Shown here piece after piece: positions 36,099-48,480 of a DNA stretch of 64,000 nt. A program made the position numbers and the translations under genes. Numbering within the stretch: position 1 is the stretch's first letter; every line of letters starts with the position of its first letter. The stretch covers positions 105,960,610 through 106,024,609 of the forward strand of contig NC_133934.1 of NCBI RefSeq assembly GCF_031877795.1, read 5' to 3'. The notes under the pieces are model-generated. The model saw nothing but the letters and a program-made list of their open reading frames with translations. It made no database searches and had not been told where the DNA came from. The stretch is from Strix aluco. Taxonomy: Eukaryota; Chordata; Aves; Strigiformes; Strigidae.

Positions 36099-36707
36099 GA
36101 GACTGACCAACTGGAGGAGGAGAAGTCTGCGCTGCAGGCAGAGATCGCTAACCTGCTGAAGGAGAAGGAGAAGCTGGAGTTCATCCTGGCGGCCCACCGG
36201 CCTGCCTGCAAGATGCCCGAGGAGCTGCGCTTCTCCGAGGAGCTGGCAGCTGCCACTGCGCTGGACCTGGGCACCCCCAGCCCCCCCGTGGCCGAGGAGG
36301 CTGCCTTTGCCCTGCCGCTGATGGCCGAGGCGCCGCCGGCTGTGCCGCCCAAGGAGACCGGCGGCGGTGGGCTGGAGCTCAAGGCTGAGCCCTTCGATGA
36401 GCTGCTTTTCTCCACGGGGCCGCGGGAGGCCTCCCGCTCCGTGCCCGACATGGACCTGCCTGGGGCCTCTTCCTTCTACGCCTCGGACTGGGAGTCGCTG
36501 GGCGCCGGGACCAGTGGCGAGCTGGAGCCCCTCTGCACCCCTGTGGTGACCTGCACCCCGTGCCCCAGCACCTACACCTCCACCTTTGTCTTCACCTACC
36601 CCGAGGCGGACGCCTTCCCCAGCTGCGCTGCTGCGCACCGGAAGGGCAGCAGCAGCAACGAGCCCTCGTCCGACTCCCTCAGCTCCCCCACCCTCTTGGC
36701 CTTGTGA
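36099..36707 (+). CDS. FOS: FOS exon 4 (leucine zipper, transactivation and C-terminal regions)
   Basis: This 609-bp exon encodes residues 166-367 and the TGA stop. Zipper leucines 170, 177, 184 and 191 continue the heptads from L163, with H198 in the next position, and this zipper pairs with JUN. The middle part is proline/glutamate/serine-rich and contains [12 protein letters not shown]. The C-terminal part includes FTYP (residues 330-333), the DEF docking motif for ERK. The serine-rich tail ends SSPTLLAL, where ERK/RSK phosphorylation stabilises the protein in mammals. There is no frameshift or truncation. A 397-codon antisense frame over this region is a shadow of the high-GC third positions. 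Confidence 0.98.
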   Translation, partial: ETDQLEEEKSALQAEIANLLKEKEKLEFILAAHRPACKMPEELRFSEELAAATALDLGTPSPPVAEEAAFALPLMAEAPPAVPPKETGGGGLELKAEPFDELLFSTGPREASRSVPDMDLPGASSFYASDWESLGAGTSGELEPLCTPVVTCTPCPSTYTSTFVFTYPEADAFPSCAAAHRKGSSSNEPSSDSLSSPTLLAL

Positions 36708-37320
36708 GGGGCTCCAGCATTGACTGACCTGCCGGGCCCCCTCCCCTGCCCGTGCACCCCCACGGACTTGCCGCTGTGCCCCATGGGGCTCCCCGGGCCT
36801 GGGGAGGGCCCCACCACCGCCACCCCCCCATCTGGCCTGGTGCCCCGGGGCCTGGCAGAGCGCCCTGCGCCGAGGCCTTGTACCTCTTCCAGAGATGTAG
36901 CAAATCGCATGGAGTTTGTCTCGTCCCCAATGGCCCATCCATGAGAGCTGGTAGTCTGTAGCATGTCCCACATGGCTGGGTAGGTGACTCCCTCCCCTCC
37001 TTAGTATCACTAGCATTAACTAATTAATCTCTTGGTTTTAAATGATTGGAATTTAACCTGGTGCTGGGTATCTCCAACTCGTATCTAGTGCAGCTGATTA
37101 ACAATAACTACTGTGTTCCTGGCAATATCGTGTTCTGATGACTTAGCAACGACCCATCTTACGTGGGGGGGAAAAGAGACTCTATTTTATTTTCTAGTAG
37201 GTAGATAAATAGCTATATCCATGTACTGTAGTTCTACATTGATGTTCATTGTAACTTTACTGATCATGCATTGTTGAGGTGGTCTGAATGTTCTGACATA
37301 AGTTTTCCATGAAAACGTTT

Positions 37321-37388
37321 TTATTGTGTTTTTAATTTATTTATTAAGATGGATTCTCAGATATTTATATTTTTATTTTATTTTTTTC
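37321..37388 (+). promoter_or_regulatory. FOS: FOS AU-rich mRNA-destabilising element
   Basis: Overlapping ATTTA pentamers (ATTTATTTATT at 37,335-37,345, a further ATTTA nearby) and a U-rich stretch form the class I ARE that recruits TTP/AUF1-type proteins and causes rapid deadenylation. The arrangement follows mammalian FOS closely. Confidence 0.92.
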
Positions 37389-37474
37389 TACCTTGAGGTC
37401 TTTTTTGACATGTGGAAAGTGAATTTGGATGAAACTTAAGCATTGTTTGCTTATTATTGTTCAGAGACATTGTC

Positions 37475-37480
37475 AATAAA
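37475..37480 (+). terminator. FOS: FOS polyadenylation signal
   Basis: AATAAA lies 768 bp past the stop codon, followed about 15-25 bp later by a GT-rich stretch. It is the only strong poly(A) signal downstream of the ARE. Confidence 0.92.
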
Positions 37481-37500
37481 AGCATTTAAGTTGACTGCTG

Positions 37501-39789
37501 GAGCTGTCCTTGCGTTACCTTTTGCATTGCTTCCCTGTGACCCTAAAGGGGTTCCCTAGCCTCTAATTTAGGCTAGGCTTTATAAACTGCAGGCTGGTGC
37601 TAGCTGCCTGAGGCACAGGGCGCAGCGGGGTGGGAATACCATGAAGGCCAGACCCGTCCAGGCACTGGTGTTAGTCAGGGCTGGCTGTGCCTACGCCCTT
37701 TCCCACCCACCCCTGTGGGCAGCGGGGTCACTCCTTATGGTCTTCCCCATCCAACCTGCTCTGGTCTGGTCCCCTCCTTCTGTGTCACCTGCTATGGCCT
37801 TTCAGTGACATGCTGGAGGCCTTACTTGAAAGGAGGTAACAAGGGCAGGTGAGTTCATGCCTCTGAATCAAGGAGGCTGTCTCCAGGCTGGGGCCCACCT
37901 GACCATTCACATGTGCCTAACAGTCCAACTTCCTCCTGCCTGGGGAGGAGAGGGCTTGGTCTGGTGCCTCTAGGAGTAGCTATGGCATAACTTCTTTTGG
38001 CTGTGAGGGGAGGATAAATGCTTGTGTATTCCCACTTTGGGCTGAGCAGTAGAAAGCAAAACACTGACCCTTCTGTTGCCCCTCAACTTCTATTAAAGCT
38101 AGTCCAGTCCTTGAATAAAGAGGAGATATGGCAAACAGCCCCTGTGCTCTAGGAACATGCTCGCTGCCGGAGAGAGCATGGCCTCTTCTTCCTGAATTAA
38201 GAGGGGCTGCTACCCTATGTCATTCCTGCTGCTTGCATATTGAAACACATGCCCCTGTGGCAGGACAGCAGCTGGGGCAGGTTGCCCCTGCATGCAGACC
38301 TCTATTCTGCTCCCTCCCTAACGCTTGCACATGAAGAGTCCCTACAGGAGCAGTGAGGCATCCATGATGGCCTCCAGCCCTGCCACTCCAGCTCTTGAGA
38401 ACTTTCCTTTCTCAAGGTGGAGACAAAGACGCCACCTGTGCTGTACGTGTCCAGCTGAAGGCCACCTTGACACTGTGCTCTCAGGAAATCTCTGCAGGCT
38501 GGCATTCAGGGCTGGGTTTGTGTAACTCCACGTTCCCTGGCCACTGCAGCAGGCTCTGTTTTCTTCACTCCTTCCCTAATCAGAATACGCACAGGATGTA
38601 TCTCATCTCAATAGTGTGTATTGCTGCTTCGTGGCTTGCTCAACAAGGCCTGCCCTGTGCAAAAGCAAATATTACGTGTGCGGCTTTCCGACTTTCAACA
38701 TTAAATTGGAGGCAGCACCGGCAACTGATGAAGAACGACTCCAGTTGCCACCCACTGAGAAGCAGCTACTTTCACATTGCCATGGGAGTTTACAAGGGCA
38801 ACACCCAGGTGCAGCAAATGTACAATAGCACTGACCCCTGAAGCAGTCATGTAGGTGTAGCTGCAAGAGAGTGAGATTTACATGACAAGTAACCCTGTGA
38901 AGTCAGTAAATCTGGAATCACAGTGTGCCTTCTGCTGAAAGACCATCAGGTTCAGAGCTGGAGAATTCAGAGGTCTCAGAGAGCCCACACATGCTGTTGA
39001 GATCACCAGACGTTCAGCAGAGGCAGAAAGGAGCAGGAGTCTATAGTCTCAAAATACCACACAGTCCCTTCAAAGTAGGTGGAGTGATCCTGGCTACACC
39101 ATCTCTCGTCTCTGGACAGATTAAAGCAAAATCTAGTGCTGAATTCTGAGAGACAACAGTCCTGCAGCCTATCTGAGGCTTCTCTTTCTAACAGCAGTGA
39201 CAGCAAGTGCCAAGTATAAGTGTCAGCTTTTGCATTTGTTACGCAATGATGTCAAACTCAGGGGCGGCACTATGTGAGACACATTATGTTTAACCCCAGG
39301 CTCCAGCCCTACTCCTTGCCTTCAGCCAGGGGCAATCCAGAGTTCGGGATATATAAAATTTATGGCATCATGAATACAATTTATCTGCTTCCTAGCATTT
39401 GAGCACTCTGTAGTGAAATCTCAAATCAGTGGGAATCTCACCACTAACTTCAACAGAGCCACGAGAGGGAATAATGCAGCAATCTCTGCCTGGAATGGAT
39501 TACATGCATGTGCTTCAATTATAAGCTGTATCTGATACATCACACAGATATCGGTACAAAGCTTTGTGAAACAAAACAATGGGACGAGATAAGACAAGCA
39601 GGTAAAACACTTGCATTGTTTCTGATGCCTCCTGTGCTCCTGATCCCATTGCGTGCAGTAGTGTAATTCATTCTTAGAAATGAAATTGCAACATAACGCA
39701 AGGAATAGTGAAATTGTTATTACGAATTACAAAAAAGTAGAGCAGTACAGCTACAGTATGAAGAGCGGTAAAGACGTTTACAGTAGAAT
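37501..39789. other. Intergenic sequence downstream of FOS
   Basis: No gene, RNA or recognisable mobile element. Frames are short and scattered over both strands. Confidence 0.7.
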
Positions 39790-40473
39790 AAATAAGGGCG
39801 GCACAGCAAAGCAACCCCGGCTACCGGCGGGCGCTGCGGATCTGGGGCTGCTTCGATGCTGACAGAAGCTGCAGTCCCGACACGCTCCTGTGCACCCCCC
39901 TCACGCCTCGTCTCCAGCGCTCCTGCCCCTCGGCTGCGGCGGGGCGGCCGCTCTCCCCCGCCGGCCAGAGGGCCGGGCGCAGGGGCCCGACGTGGCACCA
40001 CCGCCGGTACCTGAAATCACCGCGGAGGTTCCTAGCGTCGGGCCAGCCCCAGCGCGACCTCGCGGGGCTCTCTCACGGAGCCGGGTGAGCGGCGGGCGGC
40101 GGGGAGGCCCGGCGCGGGGCTGAGGCGGGCCTTCCCCGGGACCCTCCGCGCTGGCCAGGGGCTGCGGGGGCGCTCTCGGGAGCCGGGCCGCCGCTCCTGG
40201 GCCCGCCCCGCCGCAGACACGGCCTCTCTCCCCTCAGGCGGCCGGTGGGTCGCCCGGGGCCGGTGAGGGCAGCAGGTCGCGGGACGCTGCGGAGGCCGCC
40301 GGCAGCCCCGGGCCGCGCCCCACCGCGCCTGCGCGCCCGCCGCCCCGCCCCGCCGCCGTGTTTACTGTTTGGTTTCCAGGGCGCCGCGCGGCGGGCGCGC
40401 CAGGGACGTGACGTTCCGCTCCCCGCGGAGACGCTACGAGCCAACGCCGTGACGCAAGTGTTTCCGGCCGTGC

Positions 40474-40483
40474 CCATATATGG
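40474..40483 (+). promoter_or_regulatory. CArG box next to an ETS core
   Basis: CCATATATGG is a perfect palindromic SRF site, preceded six bases upstream by TTTCCGG (ETS core on the minus strand). This is the composite used by ternary complex factors in serum response elements. Confidence 0.6.
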
Positions 40484-40552
40484 CAAAGCGGCGGCGCCCC
40501 GCTTCCCGTGGCGGGCGCTGGGCGCCAGTTGGCGCGTGCAGCTCTGCGGCGG

Positions 40553-40565
40553 GAAGGTTCTAGAA
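40553..40565 (+). promoter_or_regulatory. Heat-shock element, three perfect alternating units
   Basis: GAAGGTTCTAGAA matches GAAnnTTCnnGAA exactly, the minimal high-affinity HSF1 trimer site. It lies 70 bp from the CArG box inside the CpG island. Confidence 0.6.
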
Positions 40566-40660
40566 GGGGGGGCGGGCGCGAGGGCCGGGCCATTGGATCA
40601 ACGGCCTGCGCGCGGGGCGGGCGGCCATGTTCCTCAGCTTGACCCCGGGGCAGCGACCCC

Positions 40661-40701
40661 GCAGGCGGGTGCAGCGTCCCCGCAGGCGGGTGCAGCGTCC
40701 C
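40661..40701. repeat. Two-copy 21-bp tandem repeat
   Basis: GCAGGCGGGTGCAGCGTCCC followed by C is repeated almost perfectly at the right edge of the CpG island. Confidence 0.9.
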
Positions 40702-40730
40702 GCGCCTTGCCCCATCCCGGAGGAGGGACG

Positions 40731-41469
40731 AAGCCCGTGGCTGGGCTCTGTGCGGGGCTCCTTGCCGGTCGGTGCCTGTGGTGGGCTGACAAGGCTGCGT
40801 GGGCTCTGTTCGCCCCCCGCTAGCACGCTCGTCCCCTTTGTGGGGGTGCGGGGTCGGGAGAAGGATCGGGAGCTTCCCTGGCTCCCCGCAGTACTGGGTG
40901 CTGAATCCCAGGCGAGTTCACATGTAACAGCCTGTAGCTCTCGCTGTCCCTAACCAGCCTTCGCTAGCATCACCTCTTGACCTGCAGATCTCTGTGATCA
41001 GCTCTTAGCTGAAAGAATTAATTGACCTGTGGAAGTGGAAAATCAAAGGTGATACAATCTGACTTAATGTAAAAGTTTCATAATAACAATTAGCTTTTAT
41101 CTCATGGAATTAGGTGAAAGAAAATAATTACTGTTTCTTTACTGCACTTGCAGTACAAGAGCTACCCTATGAAACCTGACTTCAGTGTAGCAGGTGGCAC
41201 CTGTATCCTTGAACACTTGTTCTGCCAGTTCTCTTGTCATTTATTTTGTTGTTACTTTGCCAATAAATCTGACTCTTCTGCTTTTGGTCGAAATAGAACA
41301 GGAAGCCTGCCAAAAAAGTTGTCAGAGCCAGTGGACAGTCAAAAATAAATGGGTTGTTCAGAGGAGATAAGGTTCTAGAAAAAAATTAAATTAGTGTTTT
41401 GTTCTGTGCTCACTGTAGAGGAACTTAAGAGATTCCTGTGCTTGATTTTGTGAAAGATTTATCAGAGGG
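40731..41469. other. Intergenic sequence between CpG island and LINE relic
   Basis: Nothing recognised. GC content falls sharply after about 40,960. Confidence 0.65.
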
Positions 41470-42760
41470 TATGTCTCAAGCTGAAGCATCTGTAGAAAAG
41501 GTTATGAAACAGATAAAATAAAAAGCGCTGAACAGTTGGACTGCATGATATTCATCCAAGAGTTCTAAGAGAAGTCAAGATTTAAATAGCTGAGCTGCTT
41601 ACTAGTGGTTTTGTGTAACATCGCATTTAGAAGCGCTTTGATAACAGAGAATGGGAAGATAGTGAATATGCTGATTTAAAAAAAGGTGTCTAGAAAAGTT
41701 CTGGAGAGCTGCTGAGCGATGAGCCTGTTATGTGTACCAGGCAAGTTAATGAAAACTGTTTAAAAAGGTGAACTAGTGGGCACAGGGAGAAAATAGTGTA
41801 CCAGGAGAGCTGGCAGAGCTTTTCTAAAGGGAAGTCCTGGTCTCACACATTGTTGGAGTCCTGTGAGCAGTTGGCAAAGCATGTAGACCAGAGAGATTCA
41901 GCTGATGTCATCTACTTGGGTTTCTAAGCAAAAAAACCTTGCATTTCCATAAAATCTATCAGCAGAAGCTTCTGAAGAAACTATGGAATAAGAGGAGAAG
42001 TTTCACGTGGGTGGATGACACTGGCTTAAAGACAGGTTGCTGTAAGCCAGGGCAAAAATGTTATCTCAGTGGAAGGAGTCAATATGTGAAGTTCCACAAG
42101 GATCTGAATTGGAGCCTGTGGTCTGAGAAGGACTTTAGTAAAAGTCACAATACAAAATGAGTGGGTGATGCAATTTGATGTACAGTGTTTTGAATGGGAG
42201 ATAAACAATCCTAACTTCAAATATACAGGAACAACCTAGAAGCTGATTTATCACTTGGGAACAAGATCTTGGCATAATAATAGTCCTGTGAAAATATCAG
42301 CTTGAGGCTTGGTAAATGAGCGGTCAAATGCTAGGCGGTAAGAAAGGAGAGCTAGAGAACAAAGCAGAGAGCATCATTATGTCACGGGGTAAATCCGTGA
42401 TGTGCCAGTGCTTTGAATGCTGTACAGTTCTGATCTGATCTTCAGAAGGACCTAGAGCACTGTAAGAGGTGCAGAGAAGTAAATAGGTGTTCTGAGGTGT
42501 GGAACAGCTTCTGGGTGAGAAACAGAGAAATTAACAAGGACTCTTCAGCCTTACAGATACAAATGAGGGGAGATTGCTTTCAATGTAAGAATAATGTACA
42601 TCAAAGGAAACTTGGGGAAAATGTGGGATAAAACCAAACTTGATGAGGTCACTCGTTCCATGTTGTGGTTACTTGTGGAAAATTTTGTTGCATGATTTTT
42701 ATGGATACTACGAGGGGGTTTTTTTGAGCTGAAAAGAAGTCCAGAAAATGAACAGAAGAA
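41470..42760 (+). mobile_element. Ancient, decayed CR1-type LINE (ORF2 relic)
   Basis: Blocks in CR1 ORF2 order can be followed. GATGTCATCTACTTGGGTTT (near 41,906) and the GGATCTGAATTGGAGCCTGT block near 42,100 are remnants of the reverse-transcriptase region. AGCATCATTATGTCACGGGG (about 42,370), the TGTACAGTTCTGATCTGATC block (42,421) and AGGTGCAGAGAAGTAAATAG (about 42,468) are remnants of the downstream region. Stops and indels are everywhere and no protein can be made. It resembles the older CR1 groups shared with other reptiles. Boundaries are uncertain. Confidence 0.65.
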
Positions 42761-45700
42761 AAAACTAATGAGGATTATTAAATACAAAAATATCCGCTTT
42801 GGCTGTGGAAGTCCTGATTTTTGTAAATTTCTGGGGCCTTGGGGAATACTGTGGGAAGGCAGCACTAGACCCTGACGTTGTCCTTACAACTGTCTTCCGG
42901 GGGTTGCTGTCAGGTAGTGTCAGAAGACTGTGGCTGATAGCAGAGAGGGGGAAAAGGTGTGCTTGATCTGATCAACTATGTCTCTTCCTATTTAGCTGAA
43001 CTTTTGCTCTTAATATGTGCTTCCTTATTGTAATGGTATTTGAAAATTGTTTAGATGTGATCTCATATGTCCGTGCTCCTCATCCATTCAGATCTTTTGC
43101 TGATAAGGCTGTTCTTTGACACTGCTTCCGGCAGGTTTTCCAGGCAGGGTAGATAGGCTGATGACCCGGTGAGATGCTGAAATGAAACTAACAACACTCA
43201 TTCTTCTCATTTGGAAACAGCGGATGTCCACAAGGGACCTGGATATTATATCAACAGGATATCATGGGAAAACAGAAGAAGGTCATAACTAGCATGTGGA
43301 CAAAGTATCTTTATTATTTCCAATTATGGAGCTCTTGTTCTGGTTGTGCGTGCGTGTGTGTGTCCCCTCATCTTTAGTCTGCAGAACAACAGATTTTCAG
43401 CTCCTCTTCACTGATTATATTTGAGCTCTGTTTTTATACAAATGTTTTGTAACTTGATCCTGTGGGCTAAAGACAACCAGCTGCAACATTAAAGGAGTCA
43501 TTTTAATTCTGATTGCATCACGTCTTCCATTTGGTAAGGATTTAGCTCTTTTTAAATAGCCCATCTTGAATCTTCTCATGCTAGGGAATAAGGGAAGTGA
43601 AACCACTCATAATATAGTATTTATCTGTTTTTGTTTGCAGGACTAAATATTTGTTTTGAATAAGTAACAGTATTGCAAAGGCCATAAAATACAGTGTCAG
43701 TTTTAAAGCATATATTCTGAAATGTACAGGATTCAGGTATTACCAGACTATCGGGGGTTTTAAGTAAAACATTATTTTGACACTGCTCTGAAGTGTAGTG
43801 GGTGCTTCAACATGAGAATGATGCAATTCCTGCTATGAAGCATTTGAACTCTTAATTGTAGGAGAAATTACAGTTGCCAGTAGCATGTGGTAGAAAGAAG
43901 GACAAGCTCTGTTACAGCATTTAAGTATGAGGTATGGCAATTGAATTAAAATAGTAATGTAACCTAATGATGATGTGTCACTAACCTCGAGGACACCAAG
44001 GAAGATAAACCAGAGTAATTTGCTGTCATTACATAAGAGTTGAGTGCAAAGCCAAGAATGGGGTTTTGGCACAGATAAGGATTTCACTTTGAGACTTTCA
44101 AAGAATTCAGCTCTTCACAGCTTTAACTATGCATGGGAGTCTCAGATCCTCCCATCCTCCTTTTTTTTTTTCCCTGCTGTTTGTCAGCACGTTCCAGGTG
44201 CCACACGCCTGGGTTCCTTGGCTATGCTGCTAAATCAAAGGGGGTAGGTAGCAAGCTTGGACATTGGACTGGTGATTTTCCACCCTTCTCTACTACACAG
44301 TAGTAACTCTGGTCCTTGAAACAGTCTTGGCCTGTGTCAGCTAGCAATCTCCAAGACGGTGCTTGGCCATAGTTCAGAGGGTAGCGTGTGTCTGATGAGC
44401 AGTGGGCAAGACTACATAAACCAGGCTCCCTCTGCTCTACTGGGTCATCCAGCAATATCCCAGCAGGTTTCATACGATCAAACGCAGCTCTGTGCTTTAA
44501 CATATGACAAGTCCTTTAGCTTCATGCTGTAAATAGCCCCTCTGGGCTACAGGACAGCCCTCATTTCTTCAATTCAGTATGTCTGAAATAACACCCCTGA
44601 AATAATATTTATGCCTTAGGACTACAGGGACACCACATGTAGTTTGGAGGTGACCGCAGGCCAAGTGCAGTGTTGTGAGTGTACCACCTGGCCCTTCCAC
44701 CACAGAGCAGTTCCTGACCCTGCTTCTTTTGCTATTGTAGATGCTGCCTGTGTCACCACTCTATAAATGAGCTCTGGCAGCTTAGAGGATTTACCTCACT
44801 GTAAGGGTTGTGTAGGGTGTTCAGTGCTCCAAAAGGAATCCTGATAACTGCAGTGTTTGGTAAAATACCCGCAAATCATCTTAAATATTGGGTGGGATTT
44901 AAGGGAAACATGAACTAATGTTTTTCACTGAAAGGTAGATACATAACTAATTGGAGACAAATACAGTGAAATACCACACAAGAGTAACAAACATGTTACT
45001 CTACCTGGTTGTTTATCTTCAAGATCTTTGTTTCAGTCTGCAAGCTGAGCTGAGGGGCATGGCAAGCTGATGGGATGGTTTCCACGGCTTTTAGAACTGC
45101 AGAATGATACTCATACAAGCTACCTCCCCCAGAAGGCATGTTCCCAATTAGGAATATGTATTTGAGGAAAGTTTTATGTATACTCTACATACCTCTACAT
45201 TCCTAGGGACCCTACTGAGGGCAAATGCTTCACTAGGTATGGCTTCTGGCTCTTAGTCCCAGAACATTTAGTCGAGACCTGGACTTGTAATCACTTCCCT
45301 AATGAAACTCCTTTTGTTGTGGCTTTAGTCCTTGTTACAGAAAGGTACTACAGGAGTGCAAGACTCTTGTTTGTTACACCAGAGCAGGATTAACATGGCT
45401 TCTTTATAAACCTGTCATAATGATGTAAACATAAGTCATCTTTACTGAGGACTTCAGCACTTCAGAATTGAAAAGTTTAATTTTTTTCATAATTTTTAGA
45501 ACCTATAATTTGAGAAACATTTTACTGTGCAAGTATTTTCATGCCAAAAATAAATGCAGCTTATTTGCTGATTACTTATAGAGAGTAGATATTAATAAGA
45601 CAGTTCTGGAATCTGTGATACTTGTGTGTTTGTGATCAAAGAGCCAACCACTTCCATTTGTTGGATATGTGGAATTGAGTATAACTCCATGCAGTCAAAC

Positions 45701-46329
45701 CCCAGCAAAATCTCCTTTTCCCAAACCACTTTATGACCACAGTCTGCAATGTTTTTTGTCTCCGTGCCACTGTCACTTGCTGTTGTAACATCAGACATTG
45801 GCTGCTGCTAAAGGCCTGAACTGTGTTGTGCATGTGAGAATGATTATCATAGCTAACTTAAGGCACGTGTAGTTGTACAAGGAATGACCTCACAGCTTCC
45901 AATCTTGTCATAAATATAGCTTAATTACTGGATACTGCATGACAGATTGTGCCCTGCAGGTGATCAGGCACAGAATGTGGTAAAGACCAGCTCTGACTCT
46001 TAACCAAAGGTTTGTATTTCCTTTTAAGATACATTATGCACTGAAATAATCATCTGTGTTTATGAGGACAAAGTATTTATTATATAATGATTTCCACCTG
46101 AGGATCTTGGAGCTCCTTATGGGCACTAATGATTGAAGTGTTCTGTTCAATTCTGCAGCTTACCATGAGCCATTCAGAGTACCATCTGAATACTTTCCCA
46201 TTAACCTCAAATGTGACTAATACACAAATGTGTGGTTTGTTCCCCTCTCCTCTCCCCAGCAGAATTTGTGTTGCAGTGTGTATGCGTTGCAGGTGAAAGC
46301 AGCACAGCTTACAGTCTGGACAGGCAGGT
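42761..46329. other. Intergenic sequence
   Basis: AT-rich, mostly unique sequence without recognised gene or RNA. A T run lies at about 44,160-44,171. Confidence 0.65.
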
Positions 46330-46670
46330 ACCGAAAGGGTCCTTACTCCCTAGGGAGCTCATTCTCCAAATTTGGACAAGTTCTTGGAAAATGGGGTCTC
46401 TTACAGAGGCAAGCATTACATTACTGCAGAGTCTTCTTCTGCCAGAGGGTCAGAGTTGTTGCCTACAGTCTATCTTGGTGTTTCAGAGATCTTTTTTTAA
46501 GATGTGCTGGTGCCAGGCCACTGAGTGCCTTGAAGGTGACAACCTTGTCTTTTTGCTGACTCAAATAGCTGTCCCCCAGAACTGTATGAAGCAGGTGAAG
46601 AGTGTGATCCCATCTTAATAGCCAGGTAAATTGAAGTGCTGAAACTACAGTTTCAGGATATCTTAAATCC
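46330..46670. mobile_element. Possible ancient LINE relic
   Basis: The phrase around 46,508 (GGTGCCAGGCCACTGAGTGC, then CTTGAAGGTGACAACC) and the GTGTGATCCCATCTTAATAG block near 46,600 resemble a very old interspersed element seen in reptiles and birds. The minus strand contains a fragment reading TFKALSGLAPAHL, reminiscent of LINE-encoded sequence. Family and orientation are not settled. Confidence 0.4.
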
Positions 46671-47024
46671 ATCTATATGTGTGGTCCTGCTATCTTCTCT
46701 GCTCCCATCCATGTGACTCCATTTCCTTCCTGGCTTCTACACAGTTACTTGTCTGACCCTCAGTGAAATGGTTCGGGAAGTTACACTGGCACAGCAAACA
46801 TATTTATGTGGGAGGTTAAGTTCCAGCTGGTCTGAGTCCCTGACCAAAGTTACTGCAGGATCAGTCAAATGCTAATACCAGAGCAATGGGAGAAGCAGAC
46901 CCTGTAGATGACAGAGCTGTATAAACTCCTGTGGAACAGCATATTGAGGGCACAAGTGATTTGCCTAAATTCAGTTTGTAGTGCTGACTCTTCAGAGCGT
47001 GTGCCAAAATCCTAGTGTTCTACC

Positions 47025-47205
47025 ATGAAGGTGGTCAAACACTGGAGCAGGTTGCCCAGAGAGGTTGTGGAACTTCCAGCCTTGGAGGTCATCAGAACTT
47101 GACTGGCTGAGGCCCTGATCAGCCTGCTCTAACTGGCCCTGCTTTGAGCAGGGTTGGGCTAGGTGGCCTCTAGAGACCCCTTCCAAACTTACATGATGCG
47201 TTGGG
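47025..47205 (+). mobile_element. CR1 LINE 3'-end fragment
   Basis: GGTGGTCAAACACTGGAGCA is followed by the hallmark GGTTGCCCAGAGAGGTTGTG. Further along are GCCCTGCTTTGAGCAGGGTT and a CTAGAGACCCCTTCCAAACT-like end. This is the 3' terminal part of an avian CR1, 5'-truncated as usual, in plus orientation. Confidence 0.93.
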
Positions 47206-48179
47206 TCAATGATTGGTGGGATCAGTTGGGTCAGGGAGAGTAGAGGAGTAATCTGTTGGTGGTGTGTGTGAAAGCAGCCAAGTGGTAACACATGGTGTGC
47301 GGCAAGGAACTACTCCAAATGTATGAAGCATCTCTATGTATATGTATGAGCATCTCTAAGATCTGGATGACATGCTCTAACAGATCTAACTAGCAGTTTA
47401 ATATACCATCTTTGCTGTCTGTAGTGGGTTGTTAGCTCTCCCAGGTGACAGAAAGGAGCCTGTGTGGACCCTCCCCTGTCCCCAGTGCTGTTAGCTAACC
47501 AAGTGACTGAGGAAAGGGGCTTTTGCAGAGCTCCCTGATACCCAGTGACAAAGGCTGATGTTCCCATTCCTTTCTACCTCTCCTGGAATGGGTGTGTTAA
47601 CCCAGACCGGGAGAGCAGGGTGGAGAGACTGGCATGGAAATGCCTGAAACCACCCCAGCCAGTTGCATCAACACCTGAGGCAGTGCTTTTAGGCTCAGCC
47701 ACCTCTAAACCCAGGTCTTTGGGGTCCTGAGACACCCGTTCACTGGGGTTTCTTTCCCCCATGTCTTATTTTCCATACTTGTCATCTGTGGATAAAGTGC
47801 TGTAGTTGAAACCAATAATGCTACAGTTTTTACTGGATCTGACAGAAGCATGCAAATGTCTTTGTGGCCTCTGTGTTTCGTGATGGATGTGAGCACAATC
47901 CTGAGCTGTAGGAAAATGGCACAGGGTTGTCCGTGTCTCCTGGGTTTTGGCAGTCCCCTCCAGGTCCTGTGTCAGTGGAAGAGTCTTGGTGCTACTCGGG
48001 ATTTCATCATCCCAGTGCCTGGAGTCATGTGGTTATGTAAGAATTTAAATTTCGGTTTTTGTTAAGCGTGTACTTAGATCTCAAGATCAAGGAGGAGAGT
48101 TGGGCAATCTGAACCCTGTAGCCCCAGATGCTTGAAGCAACAAGCAACGTTCAACGCTTACAGCCGCCATACCGAGCCC
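47206..48179. other. Intergenic sequence
   Basis: No gene recognised. Overlapping short frames on both strands have no similarity. Confidence 0.65.
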
Positions 48180-48480
48180 ATCTCGGGAGTAACTAGGGAT
48201 CTGGCTCGTGGGCTGGCACCCGTGGGTGCAGCGGCCCCCTCCGCCTGACTCCCCGGCTGAAGAGAACGCCCCCCCGCCTCTCCGTGCCTCGGCCGGGTCC
48301 CCCCACAAGTCCCCTCCTGCCACGCGCGGCTCCCCCGCGGCTGCCGCGCCCGGGCTCCCCGGCCGAGCCCCTTCCCCGCCCGGCGGGAGCCCCCCGCGGT
48401 GCTCTCTGTCGGCCCCTGCCCCGCTTCCCTGGGCTGCGCTCTCGCAACTGCAGCAGCCCTGGGCCGCCCCGGCGTGTTTT
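48180..48480. promoter_or_regulatory. Small CpG island
   Basis: A 300-bp CpG-rich block sits between AT-rich sequence and the minus-strand CR1. No start codon with protein-like sequence follows. Frames on both strands are proline/arginine/glycine-rich artefacts. It is a candidate alternative promoter of a downstream gene or of a noncoding RNA. Confidence 0.45.

Larger units (their letters stand above)
36708..37500 (+). other. FOS: FOS 3' untranslated region
   Basis: The region runs from the stop codon to the inferred cleavage site about 20 bp past AATAAA. The first 250 bases are GC-rich and the rest AT-rich, ending in a strongly conserved AU-rich block that makes FOS mRNA short-lived. Confidence 0.88.
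39790..40730. promoter_or_regulatory. Orphan CpG island with SRF, CRE and heat-shock motifs, 3 kb past FOS
   Basis: This strong CpG island has no recognised coding gene. A compact motif array lies between 40,409 and 40,632: TGACGTTC (40,409), TGACGCAA (40,450), an ETS core TTTCCGG (40,461-40,467), CArG box CCATATATGG (40,474-40,483), a three-unit heat-shock element (40,553-40,565), inverted CCAAT (40,592-40,596) and a YY1-like GCGGCCATGTT (40,621-40,631). A GGGTGAGC donor-like site is at about 40,084. The layout resembles a TATA-less, stimulus-inducible promoter. Candidates are a far-upstream noncoding first exon of JDP2, which follows FOS in mammals, or an unannotated lncRNA. Transcript direction is not determinable here. 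Confidence 0.6.
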
